From assembly GCA_945919075.1 (NCBI GenBank), contig CAMEIX010000010.1, positions 1-64,000 on the forward strand: a DNA stretch of 64,000 bases, written 5' to 3'. Below are positions 51,839-61,414 of the stretch, one piece after another (position 1 is the first letter of the stretch; the number at the start of each line of letters is the position of its first letter). Source of the stretch: an uncultured Lachnospiraceae bacterium (lineage in GTDB: Bacteria; Bacillota; Clostridia; Lachnospirales; Lachnospiraceae). The translations under genes were made by a program, and so were the position numbers. Under the pieces are notes generated by a model. That model saw nothing but the letters and a program-made list of their open reading frames with translations. It was not told the origin of the DNA and did no database searches.

Positions 51839-53019
51839 TTTGACTGCTCCTTTACAAAATCTTCGTATAAGGGGGACATACTGCGAAGTCTCCCTACAAT
51901 GGTTTTCAGTTTCTCCACCGTATAATCAATCTCTTCCTTCGTGTTGTCCGCGGACAACGTAAGTCTTAAGGAACCATGTGCAATTTCATGGGGCAGCCCT
52001 ATGGCTAAAAGCACATGGGACGGGTCTAAGGAGCCGGAAGTGCATGCCGAACCGCTGGAAGCGCAGATTCCGTTCTGATCAAGCAAAAGTAAAAGAGATT
52101 CTCCTTCGACAAACCGGAAACTGAAGTTGGCATTACCGGGAAGCCTGTTTACCGCATGTCCATTTAATCTGGTATAAGGAATCTCCTTCAAAACTCTGCC
52201 GATTAAATAATCCCTAAGCTCTATTTCCTTTTCTATTCTCCCTGCAAAAGTCTCGTTTGCCCACTTTGTTGCCGCTCCAAATCCCACAATACCGGGGGTG
52301 TTATAGGTGCCCGCTCTTTTTCCTCTTTCCTGCGCGCCGCCATGGATGAAGGAACCAATCCTCACACCTTCTCTGACATAAAGAATCCCCACACCCTTGG
52401 GGCCGTTTATTTTATGAGCGCTGGCACTGAGCATATCTATGGAAAGTTCATTTAAGTCAATAGGTACATGCCCATAAGCCTGTACCGCATCGGTGTGGAA
52501 TAAAATTCCGTGCTCGTGAGCAATTTTCCCGATTTCCTGAATAGGCTCAATAGTCCCAATCTCATTATTGGCAAACATAATGGAAATCAAAATGGTATCT
52601 TCGCGAATTGCCTTCTTAAGTTCCTCCAAATCCACCAGCCCATTTTCATCCACATTTAAGTAAGTCACCTCGAACCCCAGCTTCTCCAGATATTCACAGG
52701 TATGAAGAATGGCGTGATGCTCAATCTTAGAGGTAATGATGTGCTTTCCTTTTTCTCTTTTTGCAAAGGCAGTAGCCTTAAGTGCCCAGTTATCGGACTC
52801 ACTTCCCCCTCCGGTAAAATAGATTTCCTTGGGTTTTGCTCCTAAGAAATCCGCAATCTCCCTTCTTGCCTCTTCTACCGCCTTCTGCCCCTCTCCGGCA
52901 AATCGATATACGCTGGAAGCATTTCCATAATATTCTTCAAAATACGGCTTCATGGTTTCCAAAATCTGGGGCTTAACAGCCGTTGTAGCCGCGTTATCTA
53001 AATAAATGATATTCTCCAT
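51835..53019 (-). CDS. iscS: Cysteine desulfurase
   Basis: A 394-residue PLP cysteine desulfurase of the NifS/IscS group. The PLP lysine is Lys203 in SAHKINGPKG, His101/His102 in KIEHHAIL stack on PLP, and the active Cys near residue 326 is in SSGSACTSGS. It gives sulfur from cysteine to IscU. Consumption of cysteine explains co-control with cysK and cysteine uptake. AAAGGAGG precedes the ATG. Confidence 0.96.
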   Translation of the reverse strand: MENIIYLDNAATTAVKPQILETMKPYFEEYYGNASSVYRFAGEGQKAVEEARREIADFLGAKPKEIYFTGGGSESDNWALKATAFAKREKGKHIITSKIEHHAILHTCEYLEKLGFEVTYLNVDENGLVDLEELKKAIREDTILISIMFANNEIGTIEPIQEIGKIAHEHGILFHTDAVQAYGHVPIDLNELSIDMLSASAHKINGPKGVGILYVREGVRIGSFIHGGAQERGKRAGTYNTPGIVGFGAATKWANETFAGRIEKEIELRDYLIGRVLKEIPYTRLNGHAVNRLPGNANFSFRFVEGESLLLLLDQNGICASSGSACTSGSLDPSHVLLAIGLPHEIAHGSLRLTLSADNTKEEIDYTVEKLKTIVGRLRSMSPLYEDFVKEQSK

Positions 53020-53377
53020 AGGTCCTCCTTTGTTGCGATATAGGTGTTTCCTTTTTTAATATTCCTCATCACACTCCTACATTATACCTATTTGCCTACT
53101 ATGTCAATAGGTTGATAGTATCAAATTATAAATGGAAAATGCTATTGCATTTCTAACCCCTTTGAGTATAATATGAGTTATCAATAATTCTATAAATCTG
53201 TTTTTTTCTATTATCTTGGTTATTATTCTTCGTGATAATCGCCAAATAAATCAACTGTTTCCATTTTTAATGAACTAAATTTAATTTTATAACTAATATG
53301 GCTTGTATTTTGCACATTGATAATTGAATAGAGGCTTTACACTATGATATAATACCACTTGAGAAGGTGGTGATGGT
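53020..53377. other. Intergenic region between iscS and a small plus-strand gene
   Basis: The left end holds the iscS promoter and operator. The rest is A/T-rich with no gene that I can support, ending with TATAAT-like sequence (about 53347) and the ribosome site of the 61-residue ORF. Confidence 0.7.
53079..53111 (-). promoter_or_regulatory. iscS-iscU promoter with Rrf2-type operator
   Basis: The palindrome CCTACTATGTCAATAGG (53095-53111) covers TTGACA (complement of 53102-53107). The -10 is TAATGT at 17 bp or TATAAT at 15 bp spacing. It is the third exact copy of the palindrome in the window. Confidence 0.8.
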
Positions 53378-53563
53378 ATGAAAGAGAGTGATGAAATATT
53401 GACACTTGAAGAACAAAAACAAATAATTATTGATAATTACATCAACCTGATGAGAATCAAAGCACACGAACAGGGCACAAATAAAGAATTGGAATACCAA
53501 ATAAAAATTACAAAAGTGAAACTTTCAACTTTTGGAATAGACATATCAGACTTAGAATATTAA
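53378..53563 (+). CDS. Small coiled-coil-like protein of unknown function
   Basis: A 61-residue highly charged, helical protein (LTLEEQKQIIIDNYINLMRI, KELEYQIKITKVKLSTFGI). It has a GGTGGTGATG leader, a -10-like TATAAT upstream and its own terminator 17 bp downstream, which argues that it is a real gene. I do not recognise the family; Spo0E-like phosphatases were considered, but the SQxLDxLI signature is absent. Confidence 0.65.
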   Translation: MKESDEILTLEEQKQIIIDNYINLMRIKAHEQGTNKELEYQIKITKVKLSTFGIDISDLEY

Positions 53564-53579
53564 CCATCAAAACGATAGA

Positions 53580-53625
53580 GGGTGTAAAGTCTTTATTGAG
53601 CAATCAATGACTTAACACCCTTTTT
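53580..53625 (+). terminator. Intrinsic terminator after small gene
   Basis: GGGTGTAAAGTC and GACTTAACACCC pair around a 17-nt loop and end with T5. Confidence 0.8.
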
Positions 53626-53636
53626 CCGCTTTTCAA

Positions 53637-54872
53637 TCACACCTTCCCGAACACTGCCGTAACGCCCATATATCCGTCCTTAATTTCCGCAAAAATTTCA
53701 CCGTTCATCTTGCGCATAAGTTCCCGGCAGATGTAAAGTCCCAGACCGCTGCCTTTTTCGTTTTCCGCATTTGTGCCTCGCCAGAAGCTTTCGAAAATAT
53801 GGGGCAAATCCGTATCCTCTAAACTACATCCACTGTTTTTTACGGTTACGAGAATACAGCCATCCTCCTCACAAATGCGGATTTCAATGCTCTTTCCGTC
53901 ACCGTATTTTATCGCATTTTCCATGACATTCTGAATCACTTCCACGCTTCGGTCAAGATCGCCGCTAATCAGACAGTCGACGAAACTTCCCACAGTGAAA
54001 TCCGTCTTTATGAGCAACAGCTTTTCCGCGTAATAAAGCCGGATTTTATTTATAAGCTCCGAAAGATAAAACTCACCGCTATTTACTTCAAGGCTTAGAA
54101 AATCCTCTCTTGAGGCGGTAACAATTTCCGAAACATAGTTTTCAATCTCATCCGCTTTCGCATTAATATTTTCCGCAATTTCCAGCTGTTTTTCGGGGCT
54201 TTCATAAAGTCCCTTTGACAGCGCCTTTGCGTACAGCTTTATGGCTGACAGCGGCGTTTTAATATCGTGGGATAAAGACAACAGAAGCATTTTCTTATCC
54301 CTTTGTAAACCTAATTCACGCTCCCTTTGCTGCTCCATATTTTCACGAAGCATATCCACGCCCCATAGAAATCGCCCGAAAAAGCGGTTTTTTGTTTCCT
54401 TCACGGGTGCGGTAAGATTGCCCTTTGAGAGTTCATAAGGAATGTCGGTAAGCTTTTCAAATGGCTTTAAGATTTGAAACCTTATGTACAGCATAACCCC
54501 GATAAGCATAACCGCTAAACTTAAGAGAATTGCATTCACGGTTAAAATCAGTTTTGTTCTGTCCGTACCACCCTGCACATTGTAATCAAAACGATACAGC
54601 TTACCGCCAATCTCACGAATCACATAATCGCTGTCAGAACCGTAAAAATCGTCCGTATCTGAAAAACCGGATACCCCCGTCACATACTCGCAGCTAACCA
54701 GATCGGGAATTTCAAGGTTATCCTTTTCCATTTCACGGACAAGTCGGCTGATCTCCACAAGATAGGGCCTTCCGCTTTCCTTATGATCCGTAAACAGTAT
54801 CCCATTTTCAATGATAAAGACTGCAATGATGACGGTAATCACAACCGCAAAAATTCTATTAAATGCTTTCAT
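53637..54872 (-). CDS. Sensor histidine kinase
   Basis: A 411-residue membrane kinase: membrane segment 9-27, an extracytoplasmic loop of about 80 residues, second segment about 108-130, HAMP, then HisKA with phospho-accepting His in SLSHDIKTPLSAIKLYAKAL near residue 200, N box NVMENAIKYGDG and G box GSGLGLYICREL. The gene follows the response regulator with a 14-bp overlap. It probably controls the ABC exporter next to it. Confidence 0.94.
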   Translation of the reverse strand: MKAFNRIFAVVITVIIAVFIIENGILFTDHKESGRPYLVEISRLVREMEKDNLEIPDLVSCEYVTGVSGFSDTDDFYGSDSDYVIREIGGKLYRFDYNVQGGTDRTKLILTVNAILLSLAVMLIGVMLYIRFQILKPFEKLTDIPYELSKGNLTAPVKETKNRFFGRFLWGVDMLRENMEQQRERELGLQRDKKMLLLSLSHDIKTPLSAIKLYAKALSKGLYESPEKQLEIAENINAKADEIENYVSEIVTASREDFLSLEVNSGEFYLSELINKIRLYYAEKLLLIKTDFTVGSFVDCLISGDLDRSVEVIQNVMENAIKYGDGKSIEIRICEEDGCILVTVKNSGCSLEDTDLPHIFESFWRGTNAENEKGSGLGLYICRELMRKMNGEIFAEIKDGYMGVTAVFGKV

Positions 54873-55527
54873 ATTTGTAGCCCACTCCCCATACTGTCTG
54901 AATTTTTAACGGATTTTTGGGGTCATCCTCAATTTTTTCACGCAGCCATTTGATATGAACGGTAAGGGTCTGATACTCCGAGGAACTGTCGCTGCCCCAA
55001 ACCTGGCTAAACAGGTATTCCTTGGTCATAGCCCTCCCCTTATTTTCTACAAGGAGTACCAAAAGTTCAAACTCCTTTGCAGTCATTTCCAGCTGCACAT
55101 CCTTTTTATACACTGTGCGGCTTAACTTGTTGATACGGATATCACCGCAGATAAGCTCGTCAACCCCATATCTGCGCTTGAAAATCCCACCGATTTTTGC
55201 AAGCATGATATCAATATCATAGGGCTTCTCGATGTAATCATCCGCACCCAGTAAAAGTCCGTTCAGCTTGTCCTCCTTTTCGGTTTTGGCACTGACGATC
55301 AGGATGGGCGTGTTGCTTTCCTCCCGGATTTTTCGGCAAATGGCAAAGCCGTTAGTATCGGGAAGCATTATATCAAGCACAATAAGCCTTGCGCCGTATT
55401 TTTCATACAGCGACAAGGCTTTTTCCCCTGTTGCGGCAACCGATACCGTATAATTTTCTGCACGGAGAAAATCACATAACAGATTCGCAAGTTCTCTATT
55501 ATCTTCTACGATTAAAATGTCGGTCAT
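54859..55527 (-). CDS. OmpR-family response regulator
   Basis: A 222-residue regulator with receiver domain (phospho-acceptor Asp52 in LIVLDIMLPD; Lys near 102 in VSAKTEKED) and a winged-helix DNA-binding domain (TAKEFELLVLLVENKGRAMT ... SSEYQTLTVHIKWLREKIED). First gene of the regulator-kinase pair, downstream of the exporter genes. Confidence 0.95.
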   Translation of the reverse strand: MTDILIVEDNRELANLLCDFLRAENYTVSVAATGEKALSLYEKYGARLIVLDIMLPDTNGFAICRKIREESNTPILIVSAKTEKEDKLNGLLLGADDYIEKPYDIDIMLAKIGGIFKRRYGVDELICGDIRINKLSRTVYKKDVQLEMTAKEFELLVLLVENKGRAMTKEYLFSQVWGSDSSSEYQTLTVHIKWLREKIEDDPKNPLKIQTVWGVGYKYESI

Positions 55528-55585
55528 AGCTTATCCTTTCTGCCCAGATGGACAAAACAAGCTGTGTCTATACGCATTTACGTAT

Positions 55586-56350
55586 TTACCAGCCCAACTC
55601 TAAAAGCCAGTTATTTAGCGCACGTTCCCGTTCCCGCATCTGCGAAGCATTTTCATACTTACCTAAACTATACTCGCCTTTGATGTTTCCATCAACTATA
55701 TACATCACTCTGGTACACTTTGCAGCAACTTTTACATCATGCGTTACTAACATAATCGTAGTCCCTTCGTGGTTGAGCTTTGTAAGCTCCTCCATCACCT
55801 CATCCGAGGAGGTTCTGTTAAGCGCGCCCGTGGGTTCATCGGCAAAAATCATTTTCGGGTTGTTTATCATACTGCGACATATGCAGGCACGCTGGAGCTG
55901 ACCTCCCGAAACCTCATTGATGTCGTTGTCGGCAATGTCGATAATTCCCAGTTTACGCATGAAATCCTGCCCTCGCAAAAGGATTTCCTTTCGGCTTTCG
56001 GTGTGCTTTTTTGATTGTACCGCAGGAAGAATAATATTATCAAGAACGGTAAGATTTTTTAACATATACATCTGCTGAAAAATAAATCCCATTTCATCCA
56101 GACGCAGGTCCGCAAGCTCTTTTTCACCCATTTTCGCCATATTCTTCCCGCCAAATAAAACCTCGCCTGCGGTAATGCCGTCCATACCGGAAACGGCATA
56201 CAAAAGGGTGGATTTGCCCGAACCCGAAGGACCCATAATGGCTACCATTTCGCCCTCGTCTACGGTGAAATTCACGTTTTTTAAGACGTTGTTCTGACGC
56301 TTGTTTACGATATAGGTTTTGCAAAGATCTTTTACTTCGAGAATATTCAT
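55586..56350 (-). CDS. ABC exporter ATP-binding protein
   Basis: A 254-residue MacB/LolD-type ATPase: Walker A GPSGSGKST, signature VSGGQLQRACICRSM, Walker B MIFADEPTGALN, switch His in LVTHDVKV. It pairs with the large FtsX-like permease immediately upstream in the transcript. Confidence 0.94.
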   Translation of the reverse strand: MNILEVKDLCKTYIVNKRQNNVLKNVNFTVDEGEMVAIMGPSGSGKSTLLYAVSGMDGITAGEVLFGGKNMAKMGEKELADLRLDEMGFIFQQMYMLKNLTVLDNIILPAVQSKKHTESRKEILLRGQDFMRKLGIIDIADNDINEVSGGQLQRACICRSMINNPKMIFADEPTGALNRTSSDEVMEELTKLNHEGTTIMLVTHDVKVAAKCTRVMYIVDGNIKGEYSLGKYENASQMRERERALNNWLLELGW

Positions 56351-56364
56351 AGTAGTTTCCTTTC

Positions 56365-58731
56365 TTATTCCATGTTGGCTGTATCGGAAGATTTGATTTT
56401 TCTTGTATAAAGTGAGGTTAAAAATGCGCTGACGGTTGTTGTCACAAGAACGATAACCGGCAGGATAAGATACATTTCCATCGGATTTACCACATAATCA
56501 ACCGCAAGTTCCATACCCATCATCTTAAAAACAGGGTCAATACAAAGGTGAGTTAAGGGCATTGCGAAAATTTCGCCGATAATTACCGCAATAAGTCCCA
56601 CGAATAAAAATCGTAATGCGTGGTAGGCATAGATTTTTCCGTTTCGTGTACCGATTGCTTTCATAAGTGCGATTTCGCCCTGTTCCTTTGCAATAAAGGA
56701 ACGCTCCATAAGCACAGTGATAAGTGCTACTAAAACAATGGTGAGGATTGCAACCATTGATTTTACTGCATTAAGGGTATCCGCAACACCTGTCATATTG
56801 TCTACAAATTCCGGACAAGTCTGTATTTTGTCAATTTTCGGGTATAACGCATAGATTCTTTCCACTCTTCGTCTGATTTCCTCATCATCAGGGTGATCAT
56901 CAAATATAACCTGCGTAAAGATACCACCATGTGCCTGAATATAATCTATCTTTTCGTCTGCATAAAATCTGATTCCGTCACCCATACTGTGCATGGACTG
57001 GAAAAAGGCTGTTATAATAAATTCCCTTTTTCCCTCTAAAGTTTCTATGGTTACCGTATCGCCGATATTCGCCTTAAGCTTGTCCGCTGACATTCTGGTT
57101 ATGGCAATTTCTCCGCAGTTTTGCGGCGCAGTGCCTTCCGTATATTCGTACATATCCATCGTTGTGCCAGTGCCCTGATATGCCGTAATTTTCGCATGGT
57201 TTTCACCGTGGAATACGGGAAACGAAAACATAATCTCCTGTACACAGTTTGCAGGCATATCGTTTTTCGCCAGAGTATTTTCCATTTCCGCCAGATACTC
57301 CTCTAACTTTTCACGACCATCCTTTGTCAGAAATTCGTTTATTTTACCGTTTATAATAATATCGCAATCCGCTATCCCAAAGGTGTAAATCAGCGTATCG
57401 CTTTTCAGCGTTGTAACCGAAGCAGAAAGGATAAGCATAAGGGACAGGCAGAGAAAGAAAGTCAGTGCGATAATGCCGAAACGCTTAGGACTGCTTACTA
57501 TGTCGTTAAGAGCAAGAAAAGAGGTTGCAGGAAGCTTTGATTTTCCAAGGCTCATTATGCTCTTCTTTCGGAAGCGTTCGCCTGTCTGTCCGTTTCGGAT
57601 GGCGTCTATAGGAGTCATTTTCTTTACCTTACCCGTGCAGCCATAGCAGAACAGAAGAATGACTGCAACAACAAGCACCGTACAGATAATGTTTATAAAA
57701 ATCGGATTTTGATTACCCATAATAATCGACTGTGAGGAAACGCTCATAAGCATTTCACCGAACGGGAAGCTAAACGCAAGACCTATAACTGAACCGCTTA
57801 TGGAAAGCGCTGCATATTTAACAAGATAAAGTCCGCGAATTTTCAGGTTGCTGATACCGATTGCCTTCATTACGCCGATTTCTCGGAATTCCTCGGATAA
57901 TGTAAAGGTAATAGTAAAACGGAGTACTACAAATGCAACTGCAATAAGCATAAAGCTTACCACAAGGAGAATACCTATTACAATCATATCGAAAATGTAT
58001 GTGAATTTCATATATGTCCTGTCCATCCCAATCTGACTGTTATCAATAACCGGCCTGATTTCAGAGAGCATTGTATACATGTCCGAGGTATTTAAGTAAA
58101 GCAATTCACAGCCGTAAAAAGCTTCGATTTCATCATTTGAGATGTACGCTTTAAAATCCTCGGCACTTATTATATAACGGGTCAGATTCATCGAATTTGA
58201 GCCGAAAATTGCGTCCTTGATACCTCCTGCTAACGTAAACTCACAGCGTACACTATCAATTTCAACAGTGATTTTATCGCCGATTTCAAGCCCGAGGTTT
58301 TTCACATCACGGGCAGTCAGATAAATCTCGCCTTTATTTACGTTTTCGAGGATGCTGCCGTCTTCAAGGAAATAATTCATAGCTATATCGCTCTGAAGCA
58401 TATTGGTACCGCCTGAAATGCCTATGCTTTCATCTTCAAAGGAAATCTGGTCAGACGACATACAAATAACTTTTTCCTTGTTATAGCTTTCAACTGACAA
58501 GGCGGAATTAATAATTCTGTCAATATCAGCACTGTTGGATTTATTCATAATTGCCGCCAGATAATCAGGCACATTCGCCATTTCAAAATAATTGTCCAGC
58601 GCCGTAGTAACGCTGATAATATTGTTCACACTTGAGGATACGAACATGGAAGCAAGTATGATAAATACAAGCAGAATTATGTTCATTGCCTTTTTTCGTT
58701 TCAGGTCTTTTTTTAGAATGTTGAGATACAT
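56365..58731 (-). CDS. FtsX-like ABC permease
   Basis: A 788-residue permease with an N-terminal membrane segment, a roughly 200-residue extracytoplasmic domain, three spans with an FtsX domain (about 250-380), a second large extracytoplasmic region and a second FtsX domain at the end. This two-FtsX form is common for exporters or peptide-sensing modules linked to two-component systems. The frame is open upstream, but the ATG at 58731 has GAAAGGGG and gives the standard start MYLNILKKDLKRKKAMN. BceB is not a good match in layout, so no substrate is assigned. Confidence 0.9.
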   Translation of the reverse strand: MYLNILKKDLKRKKAMNIILLVFIILASMFVSSSVNNIISVTTALDNYFEMANVPDYLAAIMNKSNSADIDRIINSALSVESYNKEKVICMSSDQISFEDESIGISGGTNMLQSDIAMNYFLEDGSILENVNKGEIYLTARDVKNLGLEIGDKITVEIDSVRCEFTLAGGIKDAIFGSNSMNLTRYIISAEDFKAYISNDEIEAFYGCELLYLNTSDMYTMLSEIRPVIDNSQIGMDRTYMKFTYIFDMIVIGILLVVSFMLIAVAFVVLRFTITFTLSEEFREIGVMKAIGISNLKIRGLYLVKYAALSISGSVIGLAFSFPFGEMLMSVSSQSIIMGNQNPIFINIICTVLVVAVILLFCYGCTGKVKKMTPIDAIRNGQTGERFRKKSIMSLGKSKLPATSFLALNDIVSSPKRFGIIALTFFLCLSLMLILSASVTTLKSDTLIYTFGIADCDIIINGKINEFLTKDGREKLEEYLAEMENTLAKNDMPANCVQEIMFSFPVFHGENHAKITAYQGTGTTMDMYEYTEGTAPQNCGEIAITRMSADKLKANIGDTVTIETLEGKREFIITAFFQSMHSMGDGIRFYADEKIDYIQAHGGIFTQVIFDDHPDDEEIRRRVERIYALYPKIDKIQTCPEFVDNMTGVADTLNAVKSMVAILTIVLVALITVLMERSFIAKEQGEIALMKAIGTRNGKIYAYHALRFLFVGLIAVIIGEIFAMPLTHLCIDPVFKMMGMELAVDYVVNPMEMYLILPVIVLVTTTVSAFLTSLYTRKIKSSDTANME

Positions 58732-58835
58732 TTTAATGCCCCTTTCTACGTTATGAGTGCATTGTATCAGAGAAATTATTAAATAATCCTTAAATCCGGA
58801 AATTAATTTTATTTTATAGATTTTCCGGATAAAAT

Positions 58836-58869
58836 GCAAAACAGGCGTATGCTTTTTCATACGCCTGTT
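58836..58869 (-). terminator. Terminator after HipA-like gene
   Basis: AACAGGCGTATG and CATACGCCTGTT are perfect 12-bp arms with a 6-nt loop. On the minus strand the stem is followed by TTTTGCATTTT. Confidence 0.8.
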
Positions 58870-58881
58870 GGAACATATTTT

Positions 58882-60084
58882 CTAATAACGCTCCGTTTTC
58901 CATATATCCTTTCCATTCTGGAAGGCACGTAACTTCATTCTCTTTCTTTCGTATAATTCTTTGATTTTGGGAATCCTTATATGACGTTCCAATAAGTCTT
59001 TCTCGTATATTGAAAAATCCATTTCTGCCAAATCAATATCAACTATTTTTCTATCCTTAACATAGCTTAATAATTTAATTTCCTTTTTTATAAATGAATG
59101 AGTTTCTATTTGGTCCAAATGAATTTGATCTAATTGCTCATAGGGAATATTGTAAAACATAGAATTCCCGGAGTCATAAATAGGAGCCATTCCTAATATT
59201 TCCAGTGAATCCGGATCTCTGACTACCGATATATTATTCATATGTCTGTCCGTATTTGACAGCAGATAATCTGTCATAATTTCATAATCCATAAACGCAT
59301 CAAATTCCTGTTCAGCTATTCCAAGTTCAATGCAAATTCTCTTCAAAGGATAGTACAATGACTCATTCTGCCTGATTTTTGTTGATTGTAATAATTCCCA
59401 AGCACTTATGATTTCTTTATTCTCTGAACAAAAATCATAAGACAGACACCCCAGACCTTCTATTCCTCCTTCTACTGTTAACACTGTTTCATAATAGGAA
59501 GTATAATTAGAAAATCCTTGTTTTTCATGTAAAGCGGTAGCAAACAGCTCATTTATACTTTGTTGGTAAGATTGTCCATAGTTTCCCTTTATCATATATC
59601 TTTGTCCGGACATATCTATACACCATTTTTTCTGCAATTCTCCTTGAGAGGCTGCACAATTGAATTTTGTCTGATGTCTCAAATCTATCGCATGTTCTTT
59701 GTTTAGCGTTATATCGCCAAAAGTATCAACAAAATCATTTGTAAAGAGATTAACATCTGCCCAGTTAAGACCTTCTCCGCGTGGCTGGATCCAATAACAG
59801 TCGGACAGACTAAGTGCCAGATTATCAACAAGCGCACTACTTGTTGAATCATAACCTAATCTTTGTAGTGCACTCTTTACGCCATTTCTCGTTTTTGGGA
59901 TTGCTCTATCTCTCCACCATTCATGAAATTTCATGGCGTTCATTTTCCCGCCAATTGGGAAGTGGTCAATTGCGCTTTGATTGATTCGAAATGATCCTAA
60001 TTCACCACTATTTGAAATTTCCATAAGGCAAACAGGAATGTCTTTGTGCATTAGATAGTATTCTTCTGCTACTTTTTTTGCCAT
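58882..60084 (-). CDS. HipA-like kinase domain protein
   Basis: A 400-residue protein. The C-terminal about 250 residues show the HipA kinase fold: possible ATP Lys166 in YMIKGNYGQS, catalytic Asp279 and Asn284 in NTDRHMNN, and metal-binding Asp304 in PIYDSGNS. The N-terminal part (MKFHEWWRDRAIPKTRNG, SLSDCYWIQPRG) is not the usual HipA N-domain but is seen in Firmicute HipA-like proteins. HipA in E. coli phosphorylates a tRNA synthetase; the target here is unknown. It follows an XRE gene by 4 bp, giving a HipBA-like module. Confidence 0.85.
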   Translation of the reverse strand: MAKKVAEEYYLMHKDIPVCLMEISNSGELGSFRINQSAIDHFPIGGKMNAMKFHEWWRDRAIPKTRNGVKSALQRLGYDSTSSALVDNLALSLSDCYWIQPRGEGLNWADVNLFTNDFVDTFGDITLNKEHAIDLRHQTKFNCAASQGELQKKWCIDMSGQRYMIKGNYGQSYQQSINELFATALHEKQGFSNYTSYYETVLTVEGGIEGLGCLSYDFCSENKEIISAWELLQSTKIRQNESLYYPLKRICIELGIAEQEFDAFMDYEIMTDYLLSNTDRHMNNISVVRDPDSLEILGMAPIYDSGNSMFYNIPYEQLDQIHLDQIETHSFIKKEIKLLSYVKDRKIVDIDLAEMDFSIYEKDLLERHIRIPKIKELYERKRMKLRAFQNGKDIWKTERY

Positions 60085-60088
60085 ATAC

Positions 60089-60487
60089 TTAACCCCATAT
60101 AATATCTTCTTGCTTATCTAATCTACAGTCTCTGTCAAATTTTTCAATTAATTCATAATAAGTCTCAAATAAGTCTTTCGTGTAAAGAAAGAGGTTTTGT
60201 TCTTTTACCGTTTCTACACTTTCATTGACTTTTATCCTGGTTCCTCTTCTGTCAATTATAATATGATTATCATTATCATAGTAAAATTTAGTTCCTTTTC
60301 CATCATCAATTACTTTTAATCTATTTGTATCTATAGGAAGTTGCTGTGCAATCAGTTTGATAATATAAGGAGCCGGCGTACTTTCTCCATATTCCCATCT
60401 TCTAAGCGTTCCTAACGGAATATCAAATCTTTTTGCAAATTCTTTTTGCGTTTCACCAGTGAGTTCCCGCATTTCTTTTATATTCAT
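60089..60487 (-). CDS. XRE-type antitoxin-like regulator
   Basis: A 132-residue protein with an XRE HTH at the start (MRELTGETQKEFAKRFDIPL, GTLRRWEYGESTPAPYI) and a C-terminal domain of unknown type (TKFYYDNDNHIIIDRRGTRI). It leads the HipA-like gene and is the likely repressor of the pair. Operator-like repeats lie just upstream. Composition is A/T-rich compared with core genes. Confidence 0.85.
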   Translation of the reverse strand: MNIKEMRELTGETQKEFAKRFDIPLGTLRRWEYGESTPAPYIIKLIAQQLPIDTNRLKVIDDGKGTKFYYDNDNHIIIDRRGTRIKVNESVETVKEQNLFLYTKDLFETYYELIEKFDRDCRLDKQEDIIWG

Positions 60488-60509
60488 ATTTTATCATCTC
60501 CATATCCAA

Positions 60510-60557
60510 ATTGGGTACTTCTATACTAAATATACCCAATATGAGTACTTTTGTCAA
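60510..60557 (-). promoter_or_regulatory. Promoter and operator-like repeats of the XRE-HipA module
   Basis: TTGACA (complement of 60552-60557) and TATATT (complement of 60529-60534) are 17 bp apart. Arms ATTGGGTA (60510-60517) and TACCCAAT (60533-60540) are inverted across the -10, and GGGTACTT/GAGTACTT words repeat nearby. These are probably bound by the XRE protein. Confidence 0.75.
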
Positions 60558-60620
60558 ATTATATTTATGCTCCTTTCATACGCCCGATATTTATTTAAGA
60601 TTCTCGCGTCATATATGAAT

Positions 60621-60636
60621 TGGAATTCTATTGACG
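60621..60636. repeat. Left 16-bp inverted repeat of the kinase/recombinase-tail operon
   Basis: TGGAATTCTATTGACG is an exact inverse copy of 62333-62348. It includes the stop codon of the recombinase-tail gene. See findings. Confidence 0.8.
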
Positions 60637-61410
60637 TGTGTTTACATATTCTCTATATCTTCTCAAAAAAGTAGAATTGCTAATTCCAAGCCTTCCGGCA
60701 GCCTCTGTGCTATTTATTTTCTTGGATTGATAATCCAAGAAAATTTCTTGTGCAGCAAGTTTATCAATCTTTATTTTTGTACGTCCCTTATAATTCCCAT
60801 TCTTGGCAGACTGTGCAATTCCAATACTTCTTTGGGAATCCAGGAACTTGCGTTCAGTGCTATACAATGCCATAAATAAATCATAATACTGCTTTCGATT
60901 TCTATCATCAATAATGAACGCCGGCGATATCACCTCATTGCCATAACAAATTGTTTCTAAAATCTTACGACAGATTACGGCACTACGATCCCCCAAATTA
61001 CTGATGGAATCTATCTCTATCGTTTTATCTTCCGGTCGCTTAACAAAGAGTTTATCTCCAGGATATTGTGTATGCGTTCTAATCAACCACTCCAACTGAT
61101 TTAGATATTGCATGTCACATTCTTTTAGCAACGTCCACAAATCCTCTCTATTTTTTGCCGGAGTTCTTTCGCTAATGAAAACCGGAATAACATTTTCTCT
61201 GATATAGGATTTCTTCTTAAGATCTAAATCCAGACCCGGTATTCCTTGGAAATCTTTTGTGTCTAAAAGACTAATTACACTGTAGTTAGGATTTATTTCA
61301 TATACAAAACTCTCATCTTCCCGTTCGGTATAATTTATATCTGCAACCTTATATGTAAGGTTATAATCATCTTTTAAACAAATATCTCCACGTGTTACTA
61401 TTTCTCTCAT
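60628..61410 (-). CDS. Fusion-like protein: HipS-like N-terminus and serine-recombinase tail with HTH
   Basis: A 260-residue protein. Residues about 176-260 match the end of a serine resolvase/invertase: helix E-like FMALYSTERKFLDSQRSIGI, linker AKNGNYKGR (202-210) and an HTH (STEAAGRLGISNSTFLRRYREY). The catalytic recombinase domain with its active Ser is absent. Residues 35-125 (YEINPNYSVISLL, FQGIPGLDLDL, IPVFISERTPAKNREDLW) recall the N-terminal subdomain of HipA or HipS, but this is my reading and needs a profile search. It starts 4 bp after a HipA-like kinase gene, with AGAGG upstream. It may be the DNA-binding antitoxin partner of that kinase. Confidence 0.75.
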   Translation of the reverse strand: MREIVTRGDICLKDDYNLTYKVADINYTEREDESFVYEINPNYSVISLLDTKDFQGIPGLDLDLKKKSYIRENVIPVFISERTPAKNREDLWTLLKECDMQYLNQLEWLIRTHTQYPGDKLFVKRPEDKTIEIDSISNLGDRSAVICRKILETICYGNEVISPAFIIDDRNRKQYYDLFMALYSTERKFLDSQRSIGIAQSAKNGNYKGRTKIKIDKLAAQEIFLDYQSKKINSTEAAGRLGISNSTFLRRYREYVNTRQ

Positions 61411-61414
61411 TTCA

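Noticed and set aside
53637-58731. Bce-type bacitracin sensing and detoxification module
   Set aside because: The kinase has a sizeable extracytoplasmic loop and the permease has two FtsX domains with two large loops, unlike BceS and BceB.
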